A stretch of DNA of 64,000 nucleotides from Aldehydirespirator sp965248735. GTDB lineage: Bacteria > Actinomycetota > Acidimicrobiia > Acidimicrobiales > Aldehydirespiratoraceae. Positions 24,560 to 32,775 of this stretch are shown one piece after another; the first letter of the stretch is position 1, and the number at the start of each line of letters is the position of its first letter. The translations under genes were made by a program, and so were the position numbers. The stretch is taken from assembly GCA_965248735.1 (NCBI GenBank), contig OZ252146.1, positions 4,092,001-4,156,000 on the forward strand, written 5' to 3'. The notes beneath the pieces were generated by a model, which saw only the letters and a program-made list of their open reading frames with translations, made no database searches and was not told the DNA's origin.

Positions 24560-24578
24560 AATTTCAAGTAGTGAAATT
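24560..24578. promoter_or_regulatory. Perfect inverted repeat AATTTCA-AGTAG-TGAAATT
   Basis: A 7-bp perfect inverted repeat with a 5-base spacer lies in the AT-rich centre of the 188-base divergent gap between the MttB-like gene and the SDR gene. Its size and position are right for an operator controlling one or both genes. Confidence 0.5.
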
Positions 24579-24685
24579 GCAGACCAAGGCCACCGTCGGT
24601 CGGCACGAACGCGGCCGATCGGTGATTGCCGAAGGTGCCCGACCTTCGTAGCAGCGATCCGTTTGGCCTCTTAAGATCAGCTCGC

Positions 24686-25450
24686 ATGACCGTCATGGGC
24701 GATGCCGCGTTGCACCGACGACGGGCGCTGGTCACAGGCGGGGGCGCGGGCATCGGAGCGAGCATCGCCGAGGCCCTGACCGCAGCCGGGGCCGAGGTGC
24801 GCACCGTCGACGCGGACGCTCTCACTGAAGCCGACTACATCGCCGACGTCAGCGACGACGTCGCCGTGGCCGAGATGTTCGCGCAGCTGGACGGCGATCT
24901 CGGCGGACTCGACATCCTGGTCAACAACGTGGGCATCGCGGGCGAGACCGGGCCGGTCGAGGCCCTCGACCCCGACTCCTTCGACCGCTGCCTCAAGGTG
25001 AACGTGGGCGGGACGTTCCGCGTCACCCGCCACGCGGTGCCCCGCCTGCGGGCTTCAGGTGCCGGATGCGTGGTGAACATCTCGTCCACTGCCGGCCACC
25101 TCGCCTACCCGATGCGCTCGGCATACTCGGCGTCGAAGTGGGCCGTCGAGGGCCTGACCCGAACCTGGGCCGCCGAGCTGGGGCCGGCGGGCATCCGCGT
25201 GAACTGCGTGGCGCCGGGAACCGTCGCCGGCGACCGCATGGACGCGGTGATCGCAGCCGAGGCCTCCGCAACCGGCACCACCATTGCCGCGGTGCGCCGT
25301 GGCTACGTCGAGCAGGTATCGATGCGGACACTCGTGGAGCCGGCCGATATCGCCGCCATGGTGGTGTTCTTGAGCTCCGACGCGGCCCGTTTCGTCAACG
25401 GCCAGGTCGTCGGCGTCGACGGCCACACCGAGACCCTCCGCACCGTCTGA
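24686..25450 (+). CDS. Short-chain dehydrogenase/reductase (SDR)
   Basis: 254 residues from the ATG at 24686, giving an N-terminus (TVMGDAALHRRRALVTGGGA) of the usual length before the Rossmann motif TGGGAGIG. Classical SDR features follow: NNVG, the active-site serine in VVNISSTAG, the YSASK catalytic tetrad (Y-x3-K), and VNCVAPGTV after it. The C-terminus (VNGQVVGVDGH) is typical of SDRs that oxidise secondary alcohols with NAD(P). It is the first gene of a + strand run leading to the UGSC selenoprotein. Substrate unknown. Confidence 0.88.
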   Translation: MTVMGDAALHRRRALVTGGGAGIGASIAEALTAAGAEVRTVDADALTEADYIADVSDDVAVAEMFAQLDGDLGGLDILVNNVGIAGETGPVEALDPDSFDRCLKVNVGGTFRVTRHAVPRLRASGAGCVVNISSTAGHLAYPMRSAYSASKWAVEGLTRTWAAELGPAGIRVNCVAPGTVAGDRMDAVIAAEASATGTTIAAVRRGYVEQVSMRTLVEPADIAAMVVFLSSDAARFVNGQVVGVDGHTETLRTV

Positions 25451-25482
25451 GGCCGCAAGCCAGGCTCCGAGCCAGCAGACTA

Positions 25483-26529
25483 GTGGCCGTGACCGACGTG
25501 TCCGAGATGCTTGAGGTGGCGTCGGGCGACCCCGATGCCGTCCGGGACGTCTTTGCGGAGCGCGGCTGGGGCGACGGCCTGCCGATGGTGGCCCCCACTG
25601 TCGAGCGGGTCGACGCCATGCTGGCGAGATGCGCCGGCGACGCCGACGAACCCGTCGCGGTGCTCCCGCCGCGGTCCGGGGTGGCCACCCGCAGGATCAT
25701 CGCGGTTAACGCCGTGCTGGCCGGGTGCCGCCCCGAGCATCTCGGTGTGCTGGTGGCCGCGGTGAGGGCCCTCGCCCGCCCGGAGGTCAACCTGCGCGGC
25801 GTCAACGCCACCACGCATCCGGTGGCGCCGCTGCTGGTGGTGCACGGAGAGATCGCCCGAAGCGCCGGCTACAACTCGGGACTCGGCGCGTTCGGCCCGG
25901 GCAGCCTCGCCAACGCGGCCACCGGGCGGGCCCTGCGGCTGATCCTGCTGCATGTGGCGGGCGCGGTCCCCGGCGAGGGCGACGCCTCCACGCAGGGCGG
26001 ACCGGCCAAGTACGCCTACTGCGTGGCCGAGAACCTCGACGAGTCGCCCTGGGGCGGCTACGCGGCCAGCGTCGGGGTGGACGCGCCGTCGGCGGTCACC
26101 GTGCACTGCGGAGCGGCCCCCCACAACGTGCACGACATGGAGTCGAGCGCTCCCGCGCCGATACTCGACAAGATGGCCTCGGCCATGGCCTCACTGGGCT
26201 CGAACAACGCGCCGGTCAGCAGCGGCGAGTTCTTCGTGATGCTCTGCCCCGAGCATGCCGCCGCATGCGCGGCCGCGGGCTGGACGCGGGGCCATGTGGC
26301 GTCGTACCTCCACGAGCGGGCCCGGATGAGAGCCGGCGACCTGCGGACCGCCTTCGCGCTGCGGGCGTGGGCGCCCTGGCAGGAGGCCCTGCCCGACGAC
26401 GCCCTCATGTCACTGACCGAGCATCCCGACAACGTCAAGGTCATGGTGGTCGGAGGGCCGGGCAAGCACAGCTCGGTCATCCCGAGCTGGGGAATGACCA
26501 AGAGCGTCACGGTGCCGGTCGAGGCCTGA
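25483..26529 (+). CDS. Conserved protein encoded with the UGSC selenoprotein
   Basis: 348 residues from the GTG at 25483 (GTG 25489 is equally possible). I do not recognise a named domain with certainty. Visible features are the N-terminal AERGWGDGLPMVAPTVERVD, a glycine-rich middle (SAGYNSGLGAFGPGSLANAA), and cysteines in YCVAE, VHCGAAPHNVHDM and FFVMLCPEHAAACAAAGW. No signal peptide or membrane segment is seen. It ends 40 bases before the UGSC gene, whose SD lies in that gap, so the two are almost certainly an operon. I recall proteins with the GLP.V.PT..RV start next to UGSC proteins, which suggests a two-component redox or reductive enzyme. That pairing is inference. Confidence 0.72.
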   Translation: MAVTDVSEMLEVASGDPDAVRDVFAERGWGDGLPMVAPTVERVDAMLARCAGDADEPVAVLPPRSGVATRRIIAVNAVLAGCRPEHLGVLVAAVRALARPEVNLRGVNATTHPVAPLLVVHGEIARSAGYNSGLGAFGPGSLANAATGRALRLILLHVAGAVPGEGDASTQGGPAKYAYCVAENLDESPWGGYAASVGVDAPSAVTVHCGAAPHNVHDMESSAPAPILDKMASAMASLGSNNAPVSSGEFFVMLCPEHAAACAAAGWTRGHVASYLHERARMRAGDLRTAFALRAWAPWQEALPDDALMSLTEHPDNVKVMVVGGPGKHSSVIPSWGMTKSVTVPVEA

Positions 26530-26569
26530 GGCCGCGCCGGCACCCCGAATTCCAGAAAGGAGCGAACCG

Positions 26570-27088
26570 ATGCAGATCTACGCCCCCGACGGAGTCGTGG
26601 GCCCGCCCGCGGCATCCCTGGCGCCGCCTGCGCCGGTGCTGGCCGGGAGGCGGATCGGGATACTCGACAACTCGAAGCCGAACGCGGGCCTGCTGCTGGC
26701 AAGCCTGGCCGACCGGCTCGCGGCCCGCACGGGGGCGAGCGTCTCGGTGGTTGAGCGCAAGAACGGCGCTCTGCCCGCGCCCGACGACGTGCTGGCCCGG
26801 CTGGCCGAGGCCGAGGTAGTCCTGACCGGCTCGGCTGATTGAGGCAGTTGCACGTCGTGGAGTGTCCACGACTCCGTCAGCCTCGAAACCGCCGGCACCC
26901 CCACCGTGTTGGTGGCGACCACGGAGTTCCGGGCCCTTGCCGCCGACGTGGCCGCCACGATGGGGCTCCCCGACATGCGTATCGTCGCGGTCGGCCATCC
27001 GCTGGGCGGCACGGACGAGGCCACCGTCATCGGAAGGGCCGAGGCCGCGGCCGAGCCGGCACTACGGCTCCTGACCGAGTCCTGGTGA
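26570..27088 (+). CDS. UGSC-family selenoprotein (in-frame UGA = Sec at 26840-26842)
   Basis: The start at ATG 26570 is well set by AAAGGAG 7 bases upstream. A first segment of 90 codons (with IGILDNSKPNAGLLLASLAD) ends at TGA 26840-26842. The same frame continues with Gly-Ser-Cys and stays open, in clearly protein-like sequence, to a TGA at 27086-27088: TVLVATTEFRALAADVAATM, GLPDMRIVAVGHPLGG. Reading UGA as selenocysteine yields a ~172-residue protein with the motif GSAD-U-GSC, the hallmark of the UGSC (seleno)protein family, where Sec-x-x-Cys forms a redox-active pair. A SECIS-like hairpin follows the UGA. Conventional annotation would call this a truncated gene plus an orphan ORF. The family is thought to be thiol/selenol oxidoreductase-like; the substrate is unknown. 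Confidence 0.9.
26854..26872 (+). promoter_or_regulatory. Bacterial SECIS-like hairpin
   Basis: Immediately 3' of the selenocysteine UGA (26840-26842) lies a perfect 8-bp stem, GTCGTGGA / TCCACGAC, with a GTG loop (26854-26861, 26862-26864, 26865-26872). The stem begins 11 bases after the UGA and the loop lies about 20 bases after it. That is within the spacing expected of bacterial SECIS elements, and a G is first in the apical loop. It lies inside the coding sequence, as bacterial SECIS elements do, and would recruit SelB-tRNA-Sec. Confidence 0.8.
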
Positions 27089-27191
27089 CCGGACCGCTTG
27101 CTTCTGATCGCGAGAGCGCGCCACTACGACAAGAAATCGCGATCAAAGGGTCCGGGAGCACGGCCGGTGCCCGAAGGGTGGGTCTCGGCCG

Positions 27192-28220
27192 GTGAGCGAC
27201 CCGCTGGTCGTCGGAGTCCTTTACCCCGGCGAATGGAACGCCGACTTCGACCAGCACCTGGGCGAGTTGGCCGCGGTCGATCCCCGCGTCGAGATCGTGG
27301 TCGAGCCCTACGAGGAGCCGTCGGAGCTCCGCTGCGGCCGGGGGGTCCCGCCCTATGACGCGCTGCGCCACCTGGCGCCGCCGCTGAGCGCGGCCCAACG
27401 GGCCGCGCTGTCCCGCATCGAGTGCTGCGTCGCCCTCGACCTGCCCTTCGAAGTGGCCGCGGTCGCCCCCCGGCTGCGATGGGTCCACGCCCTGGGAGCC
27501 GGCGCCGCCCAGCTCGAGTCGGCGGGGCTTCGGGAGGCGGGCATCCGGCTGACCAACACCTCGGGAGCCAACGCCACCTCGATCGCCGAGTTCGTTCTGG
27601 CCCGCATCCTGGGCGAGTTCAAGCAGGTTCGCCGGCTGGACACAACCCAGCAGCGAAAGCAGTGGCTGCCGGTGTACGGCGAGGCGATCGCTCACAAGAC
27701 CGTCGGCCTCATCGGCTTCGGACCCATCAACCAGGCAGTGGCCCGCCGTGCCCGCGCCTTCGACCTGGAGGTGATCGTCCTGCGCCGCAGCGGAGCCCGG
27801 ACCGAGCTGGCCGACGAGGTGGTGGAACCCGACGGGCTCCACGACATGCTCGGTCGCTGCGACATCGTCGTCGCGGCCGTCCCCGAGTCTCCCGAGACCC
27901 ACGAGCTCTTCGACTCCGCAGCCTTCGCGGCCATGCGGGAGGGCTCGATGTTCGTGAACGTGGGCCGGGGCTCGCTCGTGCACGAGCCCGCGCTGGTGGC
28001 CGCCCTGCACTCTGGCAAGCTCCGGGCAGCCGCGATCGACGTGACTGCGGTGGAGCCCCTGCCCGGGGACTCGCCGGTGTGGGACGCGCCCAACATCTAC
28101 CTCTCCGCCCACTGCTCCACCGACCCGAACGGCTTCTTCGAGTGGGTGCACAGGGTCTTCGCGGACAACGTGGCCCGCTACCTCGCCGGCGAGCCGCTGG
28201 TCAACGAGATCCGTCTCTAG
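27192..28220 (+). CDS. D-2-hydroxyacid dehydrogenase family protein
   Basis: 342 residues from a GTG at 27192. The NAD-binding motif is GLIGFGPINQAVARR, with Asn in place of the third glycine of GxGxxG. The catalytic residues of the family are visible: Arg in FVNVGRGSLVHE, Glu in DVTAVEPLPGD and His in YLSAHCSTD. It should reduce 2-keto acids or oxidise D-2-hydroxy acids with NAD(P)H. It lies about 100 bases after the UGSC selenoprotein gene in the same direction. Its last 10 codons (EPLVNEIRL plus stop) form the first unit of a 41-bp tandem repeat that has multiplied downstream. Confidence 0.88.
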   Translation: MSDPLVVGVLYPGEWNADFDQHLGELAAVDPRVEIVVEPYEEPSELRCGRGVPPYDALRHLAPPLSAAQRAALSRIECCVALDLPFEVAAVAPRLRWVHALGAGAAQLESAGLREAGIRLTNTSGANATSIAEFVLARILGEFKQVRRLDTTQQRKQWLPVYGEAIAHKTVGLIGFGPINQAVARRARAFDLEVIVLRRSGARTELADEVVEPDGLHDMLGRCDIVVAAVPESPETHELFDSAAFAAMREGSMFVNVGRGSLVHEPALVAALHSGKLRAAAIDVTAVEPLPGDSPVWDAPNIYLSAHCSTDPNGFFEWVHRVFADNVARYLAGEPLVNEIRL

Positions 28221-28384
28221 GCGGCGCACCAGAGCCGCTGGTCAACGAGATCCGTCTCTAGGCGGCGCACCAGAGCCGCTGGTCAACGAGATCCGTCTCT
28301 AGGCGGCGCACCAGAGCCGCTGGTCAACGAGATCCGTCTCTAGGCGGCGCACCAGAGCCGCTGGTCAACGAGATCCGTCTCTAG
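28191..28384. repeat. 41-bp tandem repeat, 4.7 copies
   Basis: Exact head-to-tail copies of a 41-bp unit (beginning GAGCCGCTGGTCAACGAGAT and ending GGCGGCGCACCA) lie at 28191-28231, 28232-28272, 28273-28313, 28314-28354, with a 30-base partial copy at 28355-28384. The first copy is the 3' end and stop codon of the dehydrogenase gene. The last partial copy supplies the stop codon (TAG, 28383-28381) of the convergent amidohydrolase gene. The copies are identical, so the expansion is recent. There are no spacers, so this is not a CRISPR. Confidence 0.95.
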
Positions 28385-29193
28385 TCACCAAACCAGAGCC
28401 GCCGCGCCGTTTCGCCCAGGCAGGCGTCCTGCTGCGCGCCGCTGAGATCGCCGAAGGCCTCGACACCGCAGCGGACCTGCTCGGCGTAGGGGCGGTCGTG
28501 GGTCTGGCAGTAGTCGGAGCCCCACATGAGCCGCTCGGCACCGAAGGCGCCGGCGAGCCGCCACACGAACCGGCGGGCGGTTCTCTCCGCCGCGGCGGCC
28601 GCGTCGATCACGTTGGTCGTGACCTTGAGGCAGAGGTTCTCGAAGCGGGCCAGCGCCAGCAGCGCCCCGGGGGAGGCGACGTCGCAGAACCCGCAGTGAT
28701 CCAGTGACACAGCCGCATCCGGGAAGCGCTCCAGCACCGAGGCGAGCTCGTCGAGCTGGCTCTCGTAGACGGTCACGATGACGTGGGCGCCGGATGCGCT
28801 CGCCTGCTCCCAGAGCACGAACGTTGCCGGGTCGCTCAGCCAGGACCGCTCCCTGGAGAGCGCGAAGAACCGCACGCCGCCGACACTGGGGTGATCGAGC
28901 CAAAGTTGCAGCGTCTCAGCGGGCGAGTCGCCGTAGGGATCCACGCAGCAGGCGGCCTTGAACCGGCCGGGATGAGCCGACGCGCTGGCGGCCGCATACC
29001 GGTTGTCGAACGAGTAGGCCCCCAGCGGCTGCACCAGGACGGCCCGGTCAACGCCCGCCGCGTCCATCTCGTCGAGCAGTCCCTCGGCCGAGCAGGGCGA
29101 CTGCAGGTACCAGCTCCCCGGCAGCGCGGCCGGTGTGAGGGGGTAGGAGTCGGGATCGCTCGACACCACATGGGTATGGGCGTCTACGAGCAC
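28381..29193 (-). CDS. Amidohydrolase family metal-dependent hydrolase
   Basis: 270 residues. The N-terminus VDAHTHV carries the HxH metal ligands of amidohydrolase-2 (TIM-barrel) enzymes. Further landmarks are VLVQPLGAYSFDNRYAA, VSLDHCGF, and MWGSDYCQTHDR, whose Asp is the last metal ligand. Relatives include lactonases and decarboxylases such as PDC hydrolases and ACMSD-like enzymes. The substrate cannot be read from the sequence. It converges on the dehydrogenase gene, and its stop codon lies in the tandem-repeat tail. Confidence 0.85.
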   Translation of the reverse strand: MLVDAHTHVVSSDPDSYPLTPAALPGSWYLQSPCSAEGLLDEMDAAGVDRAVLVQPLGAYSFDNRYAAASASAHPGRFKAACCVDPYGDSPAETLQLWLDHPSVGGVRFFALSRERSWLSDPATFVLWEQASASGAHVIVTVYESQLDELASVLERFPDAAVSLDHCGFCDVASPGALLALARFENLCLKVTTNVIDAAAAAERTARRFVWRLAGAFGAERLMWGSDYCQTHDRPYAEQVRCGVEAFGDLSGAQQDACLGETARRLWFGD

Positions 29194-29338
29194 CCGGGAA
29201 CGCTACTCGCCGCGCTCGGCGCCCCAGCGGGCGGCAGTGCCCTCGCGCTTCACAACCGGACAGTTCTGCCCTACAGTCGGTGGCCCTACCAGCCCGAGCC
29301 CACCGATCGGGCTAACAACCCAAGGAGGACCTGCTCTC

Positions 29339-29734
29339 ATGTCGACCGTGGCCAGCGACCTGGTGATCGAGTTGGAGAACAAACCGGGGGCGCTGGCCAG
29401 AGTGGCAACCGCCATAAGCGACGCAGGCGTGAACATCGCGGCGGCGACGTGCATGGGCACGGGCCGCACCGCGGAGCTGCACATCCTCGTGCCCCACAGC
29501 GAGCCCGTCTACCGGGCGCTGGCCAACACCCACGGCCCGGCCGTCACCCGTGAGCGGGAGGTCGTCGTGGTCCAAGCCCAGGACCGGCCCGGCGAGCTGG
29601 CCGAGCTGGCCACCAAGGTCTCCAGCGCCGGCATCAACCTCGACATGGTCTACGTGGCCACCAACTCCCGGGTGGTGCTCGGCTCCGAGGACACCGACGC
29701 CCTCAAAGAAGTCCTCGACGGCTTCTCCCTGTAG
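29339..29734 (+). CDS. Tandem ACT-domain protein
   Basis: 131 residues from the ATG at 29339, with AGGAGG 10 bases upstream. Two ACT modules are visible: residues 6-70 (LVIELENKPGALARVATAIS) and 75-131 (VVVVQAQDRPGELAELATKV). The D/NxPG(A/E)L signature binds amino acids in allosteric enzymes. There is no catalytic domain, so it is probably a stand-alone amino-acid sensor. It stands between an amidohydrolase (divergent) and a desaturase (convergent, 18 bases apart), so it is likely monocistronic. Confidence 0.85.
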   Translation: MSTVASDLVIELENKPGALARVATAISDAGVNIAAATCMGTGRTAELHILVPHSEPVYRALANTHGPAVTREREVVVVQAQDRPGELAELATKVSSAGINLDMVYVATNSRVVLGSEDTDALKEVLDGFSL

Positions 29735-29752
29735 GGTTCCGCGGCCCGAGCC

Positions 29753-30760
29753 TCAAGTCGACGGCGCCGGATCGGGCCGCACCAGCGCCCGCCACAGCGA
29801 CCGGTAGCCGGGCCACACCGCCTCGGCGGGCAGATAGCCGTCCTGCACGAGGGCTCGCTGTAGCCGGGGCAGGTGGCGGGCAGGCACTCCCGAGTCGACG
29901 TGGTGGGCCAGGTGGTAGCCCACGTTGTAGGGCACCAGCAACAGGCGGGCCGTCCAGCTCTGGCGCACATGGTGGGTGGTGTTGCGGCGGTCGGGGGTGC
30001 GGGTCATGCCGCCATGCTCGGCTATGGCCCGCAGCCGGTTGGCCACCTGGTAGTAGCTGAAGTAGGGCAGCGCCCAAAGGACCAGATACAGCCACGGACG
30101 CCCCACAGCCCAGAACACGGCCAGTACCACGGCCTGACCGGCGAAGAACCGCAGGCTGAGCAGCAGGAACGGCGGCCGGACCAGGCCGGTGAAGCGGGGC
30201 TTGACGATGCGGAAGCCCGACACGCCGACCAAGTCCCGCAGGAGCTTGCGGCCCATGGACGCCTTGGACACCGGATAGAGCGCATACAGCAGGAAGTCGG
30301 GCTCCTTGGGTCCGAACTCGTCGCGGTGGTGGTTGGCGTGGCCGCGCCGGTATTGGTGGGTGCCGGCGCCGAAGGGCAGCCACCCCAGGATGTTCACTCC
30401 GACGATGTCGTTGATGAGGCGGTTGGAGAACAACAACCGGTGGGCCGCCTCGTGATGCAGGATGAACATCCGCAGCATCACGATTCCCATGACCGGCACG
30501 GCGACCGCAGTGGCCAGCCAGTGATCGACGGCGATGACAGCCGCGACCACGGCCACAGCCGCTGCGAGCGTCGCCATCACAGTGATGGCGTTGAACGCGT
30601 TGGGGATCCGGCGCAGCTCGGCACGGAACTCGGGCCGGGGCCGCCCGTCGGGGCGCAGCCGCGGCGAGCCCGCGAAACGGGGCAGGTCACCCCGGGCCAT
30701 GCCCCCGGTCATGGACGCCACAAGCTCGTCGTGGGACAGAGCACTCCCCGCGGCGGTCAT
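29753..30760 (-). CDS. Membrane fatty acid desaturase
   Basis: About 335 residues from the ATG at 30760 (a GTG at 30769 is possible). The three histidine boxes of di-iron membrane desaturases/hydroxylases are present: HHEAAH (102-107), HANHH (141-145) and YHLAHH near residue 285. Hydrophobic spans at about 57-80, 82-100 and 200-235 surround them. It should introduce a double bond into acyl chains of membrane lipids, or hydroxylate a lipid, using O2 and a ferredoxin or cytochrome b5-like donor not seen nearby. The N-terminal ~50 residues are soluble and proline/arginine-rich. Confidence 0.88.
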   Translation of the reverse strand: MTAAGSALSHDELVASMTGGMARGDLPRFAGSPRLRPDGRPRPEFRAELRRIPNAFNAITVMATLAAAVAVVAAVIAVDHWLATAVAVPVMGIVMLRMFILHHEAAHRLLFSNRLINDIVGVNILGWLPFGAGTHQYRRGHANHHRDEFGPKEPDFLLYALYPVSKASMGRKLLRDLVGVSGFRIVKPRFTGLVRPPFLLLSLRFFAGQAVVLAVFWAVGRPWLYLVLWALPYFSYYQVANRLRAIAEHGGMTRTPDRRNTTHHVRQSWTARLLLVPYNVGYHLAHHVDSGVPARHLPRLQRALVQDGYLPAEAVWPGYRSLWRALVRPDPAPST

Positions 30761-30835
30761 CAACCCCACACTACGGCATCTCGCGGCCCATAGCGGCTGT
30801 GACCGACCCCGTCCCCAACGGTCCCGCTGGTCGGG

Positions 30836-32332
30836 TCAGGACGACTCGTAGAGCTCCAGCTCGGCCCGCACGGCCCCCGACGCGCTGGGAGGCACGCCGG
30901 CGACGCTGACCGCCACTCCCGACGCTGAGATCCTCTCCAGGATGCGCCGCAGCGCGACCGCCCCGGAGTAGTCGATCCGTCCCACCCCGGACAGGTCGAT
31001 CACGACGGCCGTGAGGTTGCGCTCGGAGGCCAGCTCCTCGCGCACCAAGCGTTCCACCTGAGGCACGGTTGCGAACCACATCACGCCCTTGGGCCGGACG
31101 GTGAGCGTGTCATGGTTCCGCTCGCCGGGCGTGGTGACCTGCAGCTCGCGGTAGAGGTGCACCGCGACGGCCAGGCCGATCCCCACCAGCACGCCTCGCT
31201 CCACTCGGGGTGCGAAGGCGATGGTGGCAAGAGTGGTCCCCGCACCGACCAACGCCTGGGGGAAGGAGCCCCGAGGCAGGCGGGCCATCTCCTTCACATC
31301 CACCAGGCGCACTACGACGACGATGACGATCACGCCGAGCACCGCGGTGGGCAGGTCCTCCAGCAGCGGCGCCAGCGGCAGCACGGCCAGCACGAACGCT
31401 CCGGTGATCGCGCCCGACCAGGCGCTGGTGGCCCCGGCCATCCGATTGAGCGAACTGCGCGAGAACGAGCCGCCCACCGGGAAGGCGCCCGAGACGGCGG
31501 AGGCGAGGTTGGCGACGCCCTGGCTCACCATCTCGCGATTGGCGTTCCACGGCAGGCGGTCGGCCGCGGCGAAGGTGCGGGCAATCGATGCCGGCTCCGC
31601 GAATCCCACCAGCGCTATCACGGCCGCGGGCAGCAGCAGGCTCGGCGCCTCCGCCCACGGGAAGTCCAGGCTCAGGGGAATGAAGCCGCCGTCGAGGTCG
31701 CCCACCTTCGACCCCTCATAGCTGCTGGAGCCGGCCACAGCGACCCCGGCAATCACTGCCACCAGCACTCCGGGGAACAGCCGGTGCAAGTAGCGGCCCC
31801 CGATCATCAGGACCACCGTGCCCGCCGCGAAGGCGACCGCTGACCAGCGCCACTCGCCGGGCTGCCCCAGCGTGCGCACCGCCGCGGCCAGCAACTCGCC
31901 GGAGGGGTCGACGTCGAAGATCTTGGGCAGCTGCGAGGCGATGATCACCACCGCGGCTCCTGCGGTGAATCCGGTGACCACCGGCTCCGACAGCAGGTAG
32001 GCCACCCGGCCCATGCGCACCACCCCGAGCAGCAGCCGCGTCACGCCCACGAGCAGGGCTAGCAGCGCGGCGCTCTGGATGTAGTTGGCCTCGCCCGGCT
32101 CGGCCACCCCCGACAGCGCCCCGAGGGTGAGCAGGGCGGTGAGAGCCACCGGTCCGGTCTGCAGGTACCGCGACGACACGAACGCCGCGGCCAGCAGCGA
32201 CGGCAGCGCGGTGGCGTAAAGGCCGTACTGGGGTGGAAGCCCGGCCAGCTCCGCGTAGGCCAGCGACTGGGGGATGGCGACCAGCGCCACCGACACCCCG
32301 GCGATCAGGTCCCCGGTGCTCGGGCGTGACAC
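30836..32332 (-). CDS. SulP-family anion transporter with C-terminal STAS domain
   Basis: About 498 residues from a GTG at 32332; the frame is open to 32413 but that would overlap the divergent SCP2-like gene. The SulP signature is clear: IAGVSVALVAIPQSLAYAEL, AGLPPQYGLYATALPSLLAA, ten or more membrane spans, and a cytoplasmic STAS domain at about residues 400-498 (VVIDLSGVGRIDYSGAVALR). Members import sulfate, bicarbonate or dicarboxylates coupled to Na+ or H+. The STAS motif D-x-S-G is present as DYSG. Substrate unknown. Only about 35 bases separate it from the divergent gene, which suggests leaderless or overlapping promoters. Confidence 0.9.
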   Translation of the reverse strand: MSRPSTGDLIAGVSVALVAIPQSLAYAELAGLPPQYGLYATALPSLLAAAFVSSRYLQTGPVALTALLTLGALSGVAEPGEANYIQSAALLALLVGVTRLLLGVVRMGRVAYLLSEPVVTGFTAGAAVVIIASQLPKIFDVDPSGELLAAAVRTLGQPGEWRWSAVAFAAGTVVLMIGGRYLHRLFPGVLVAVIAGVAVAGSSSYEGSKVGDLDGGFIPLSLDFPWAEAPSLLLPAAVIALVGFAEPASIARTFAAADRLPWNANREMVSQGVANLASAVSGAFPVGGSFSRSSLNRMAGATSAWSGAITGAFVLAVLPLAPLLEDLPTAVLGVIVIVVVVRLVDVKEMARLPRGSFPQALVGAGTTLATIAFAPRVERGVLVGIGLAVAVHLYRELQVTTPGERNHDTLTVRPKGVMWFATVPQVERLVREELASERNLTAVVIDLSGVGRIDYSGAVALRRILERISASGVAVSVAGVPPSASGAVRAELELYESS

Positions 32333-32366
32333 GCGAGTCAGGCTACGACGATCGATAGCCTGCGCT

Positions 32367-32771
32367 GTGGTGACCGTCGAGTCCGACTCCCGCGAGACGC
32401 CGGAGATGTTCACCGCCGAGTGGGTGGCCTGGCTCGACTCCGTGCTGTCGGAGTGTCCGGTGAGCGGTGCCGTGGACCTCGTCCTGGAGCACCGGGTGGC
32501 CAGCGAGGACGGCTCGGTCTTCTACTGGCATGTGCGCGTGGCCGAGGGCCGCGTGTCGGCTGCGGCCGGGCCTGCGAGCGCAGGGTCAGGCGGTGACCTC
32601 ATGACCTTCGCGTCGGACCGCGAGACGGCCCGGGCGATAGCCGTCGAGCGCAAGTCCGCCCAGCGGGCCTTCGCCGAGGGCCGGCTGCGCCTCGGCGGCG
32701 ATCCGCAGCTGCTGATCGCGGCCCGTCCAGCGATGGAGGCGATAGGCAAGGCCCTGAGCCCGCTCGTTTGA
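32367..32771 (+). CDS. SCP2-like sterol/lipid-binding domain protein
   Basis: 134 residues from a GTG at 32367 (GTG 32370 also possible). The layout is that of a stand-alone SCP2 domain: TAEWVAWLDSVLSECPVSG, then paired strands (VDLVLEHRVA, FYWHVRVAEGRVSAAAG), MTFASDRETARAIA, and an AFAEGRLRLGGDPQLLI motif that mirrors 'aF..GrlkveGd..ll' of the family. It probably binds an acyl-CoA or other hydrophobic ligand. It converges with the glycosylase gene 4 bases away. Confidence 0.75.
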   Translation: MVTVESDSRETPEMFTAEWVAWLDSVLSECPVSGAVDLVLEHRVASEDGSVFYWHVRVAEGRVSAAAGPASAGSGGDLMTFASDRETARAIAVERKSAQRAFAEGRLRLGGDPQLLIAARPAMEAIGKALSPLV

Positions 32772-32775
32772 GCGC

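Noticed and set aside
25066..26529. A 487-codon start for the UGSC partner gene
   Set aside because: The first ~139 codons are an arginine-rich out-of-frame reading of the SDR gene; GTG 25483/25489 gives a sensible N-terminus.
26570..26842. A complete 90-codon protein followed by an unrelated small ORF
   Set aside because: The frame continues unchanged past TGA with GSC and family-like sequence, and a SECIS-like hairpin is present; selenocysteine readthrough explains it better.
28191..28384. Possible CRISPR array
   Set aside because: The 41-bp units are directly adjacent and identical with no spacers, and the first unit is the end of a coding gene, so this is a tandem repeat.
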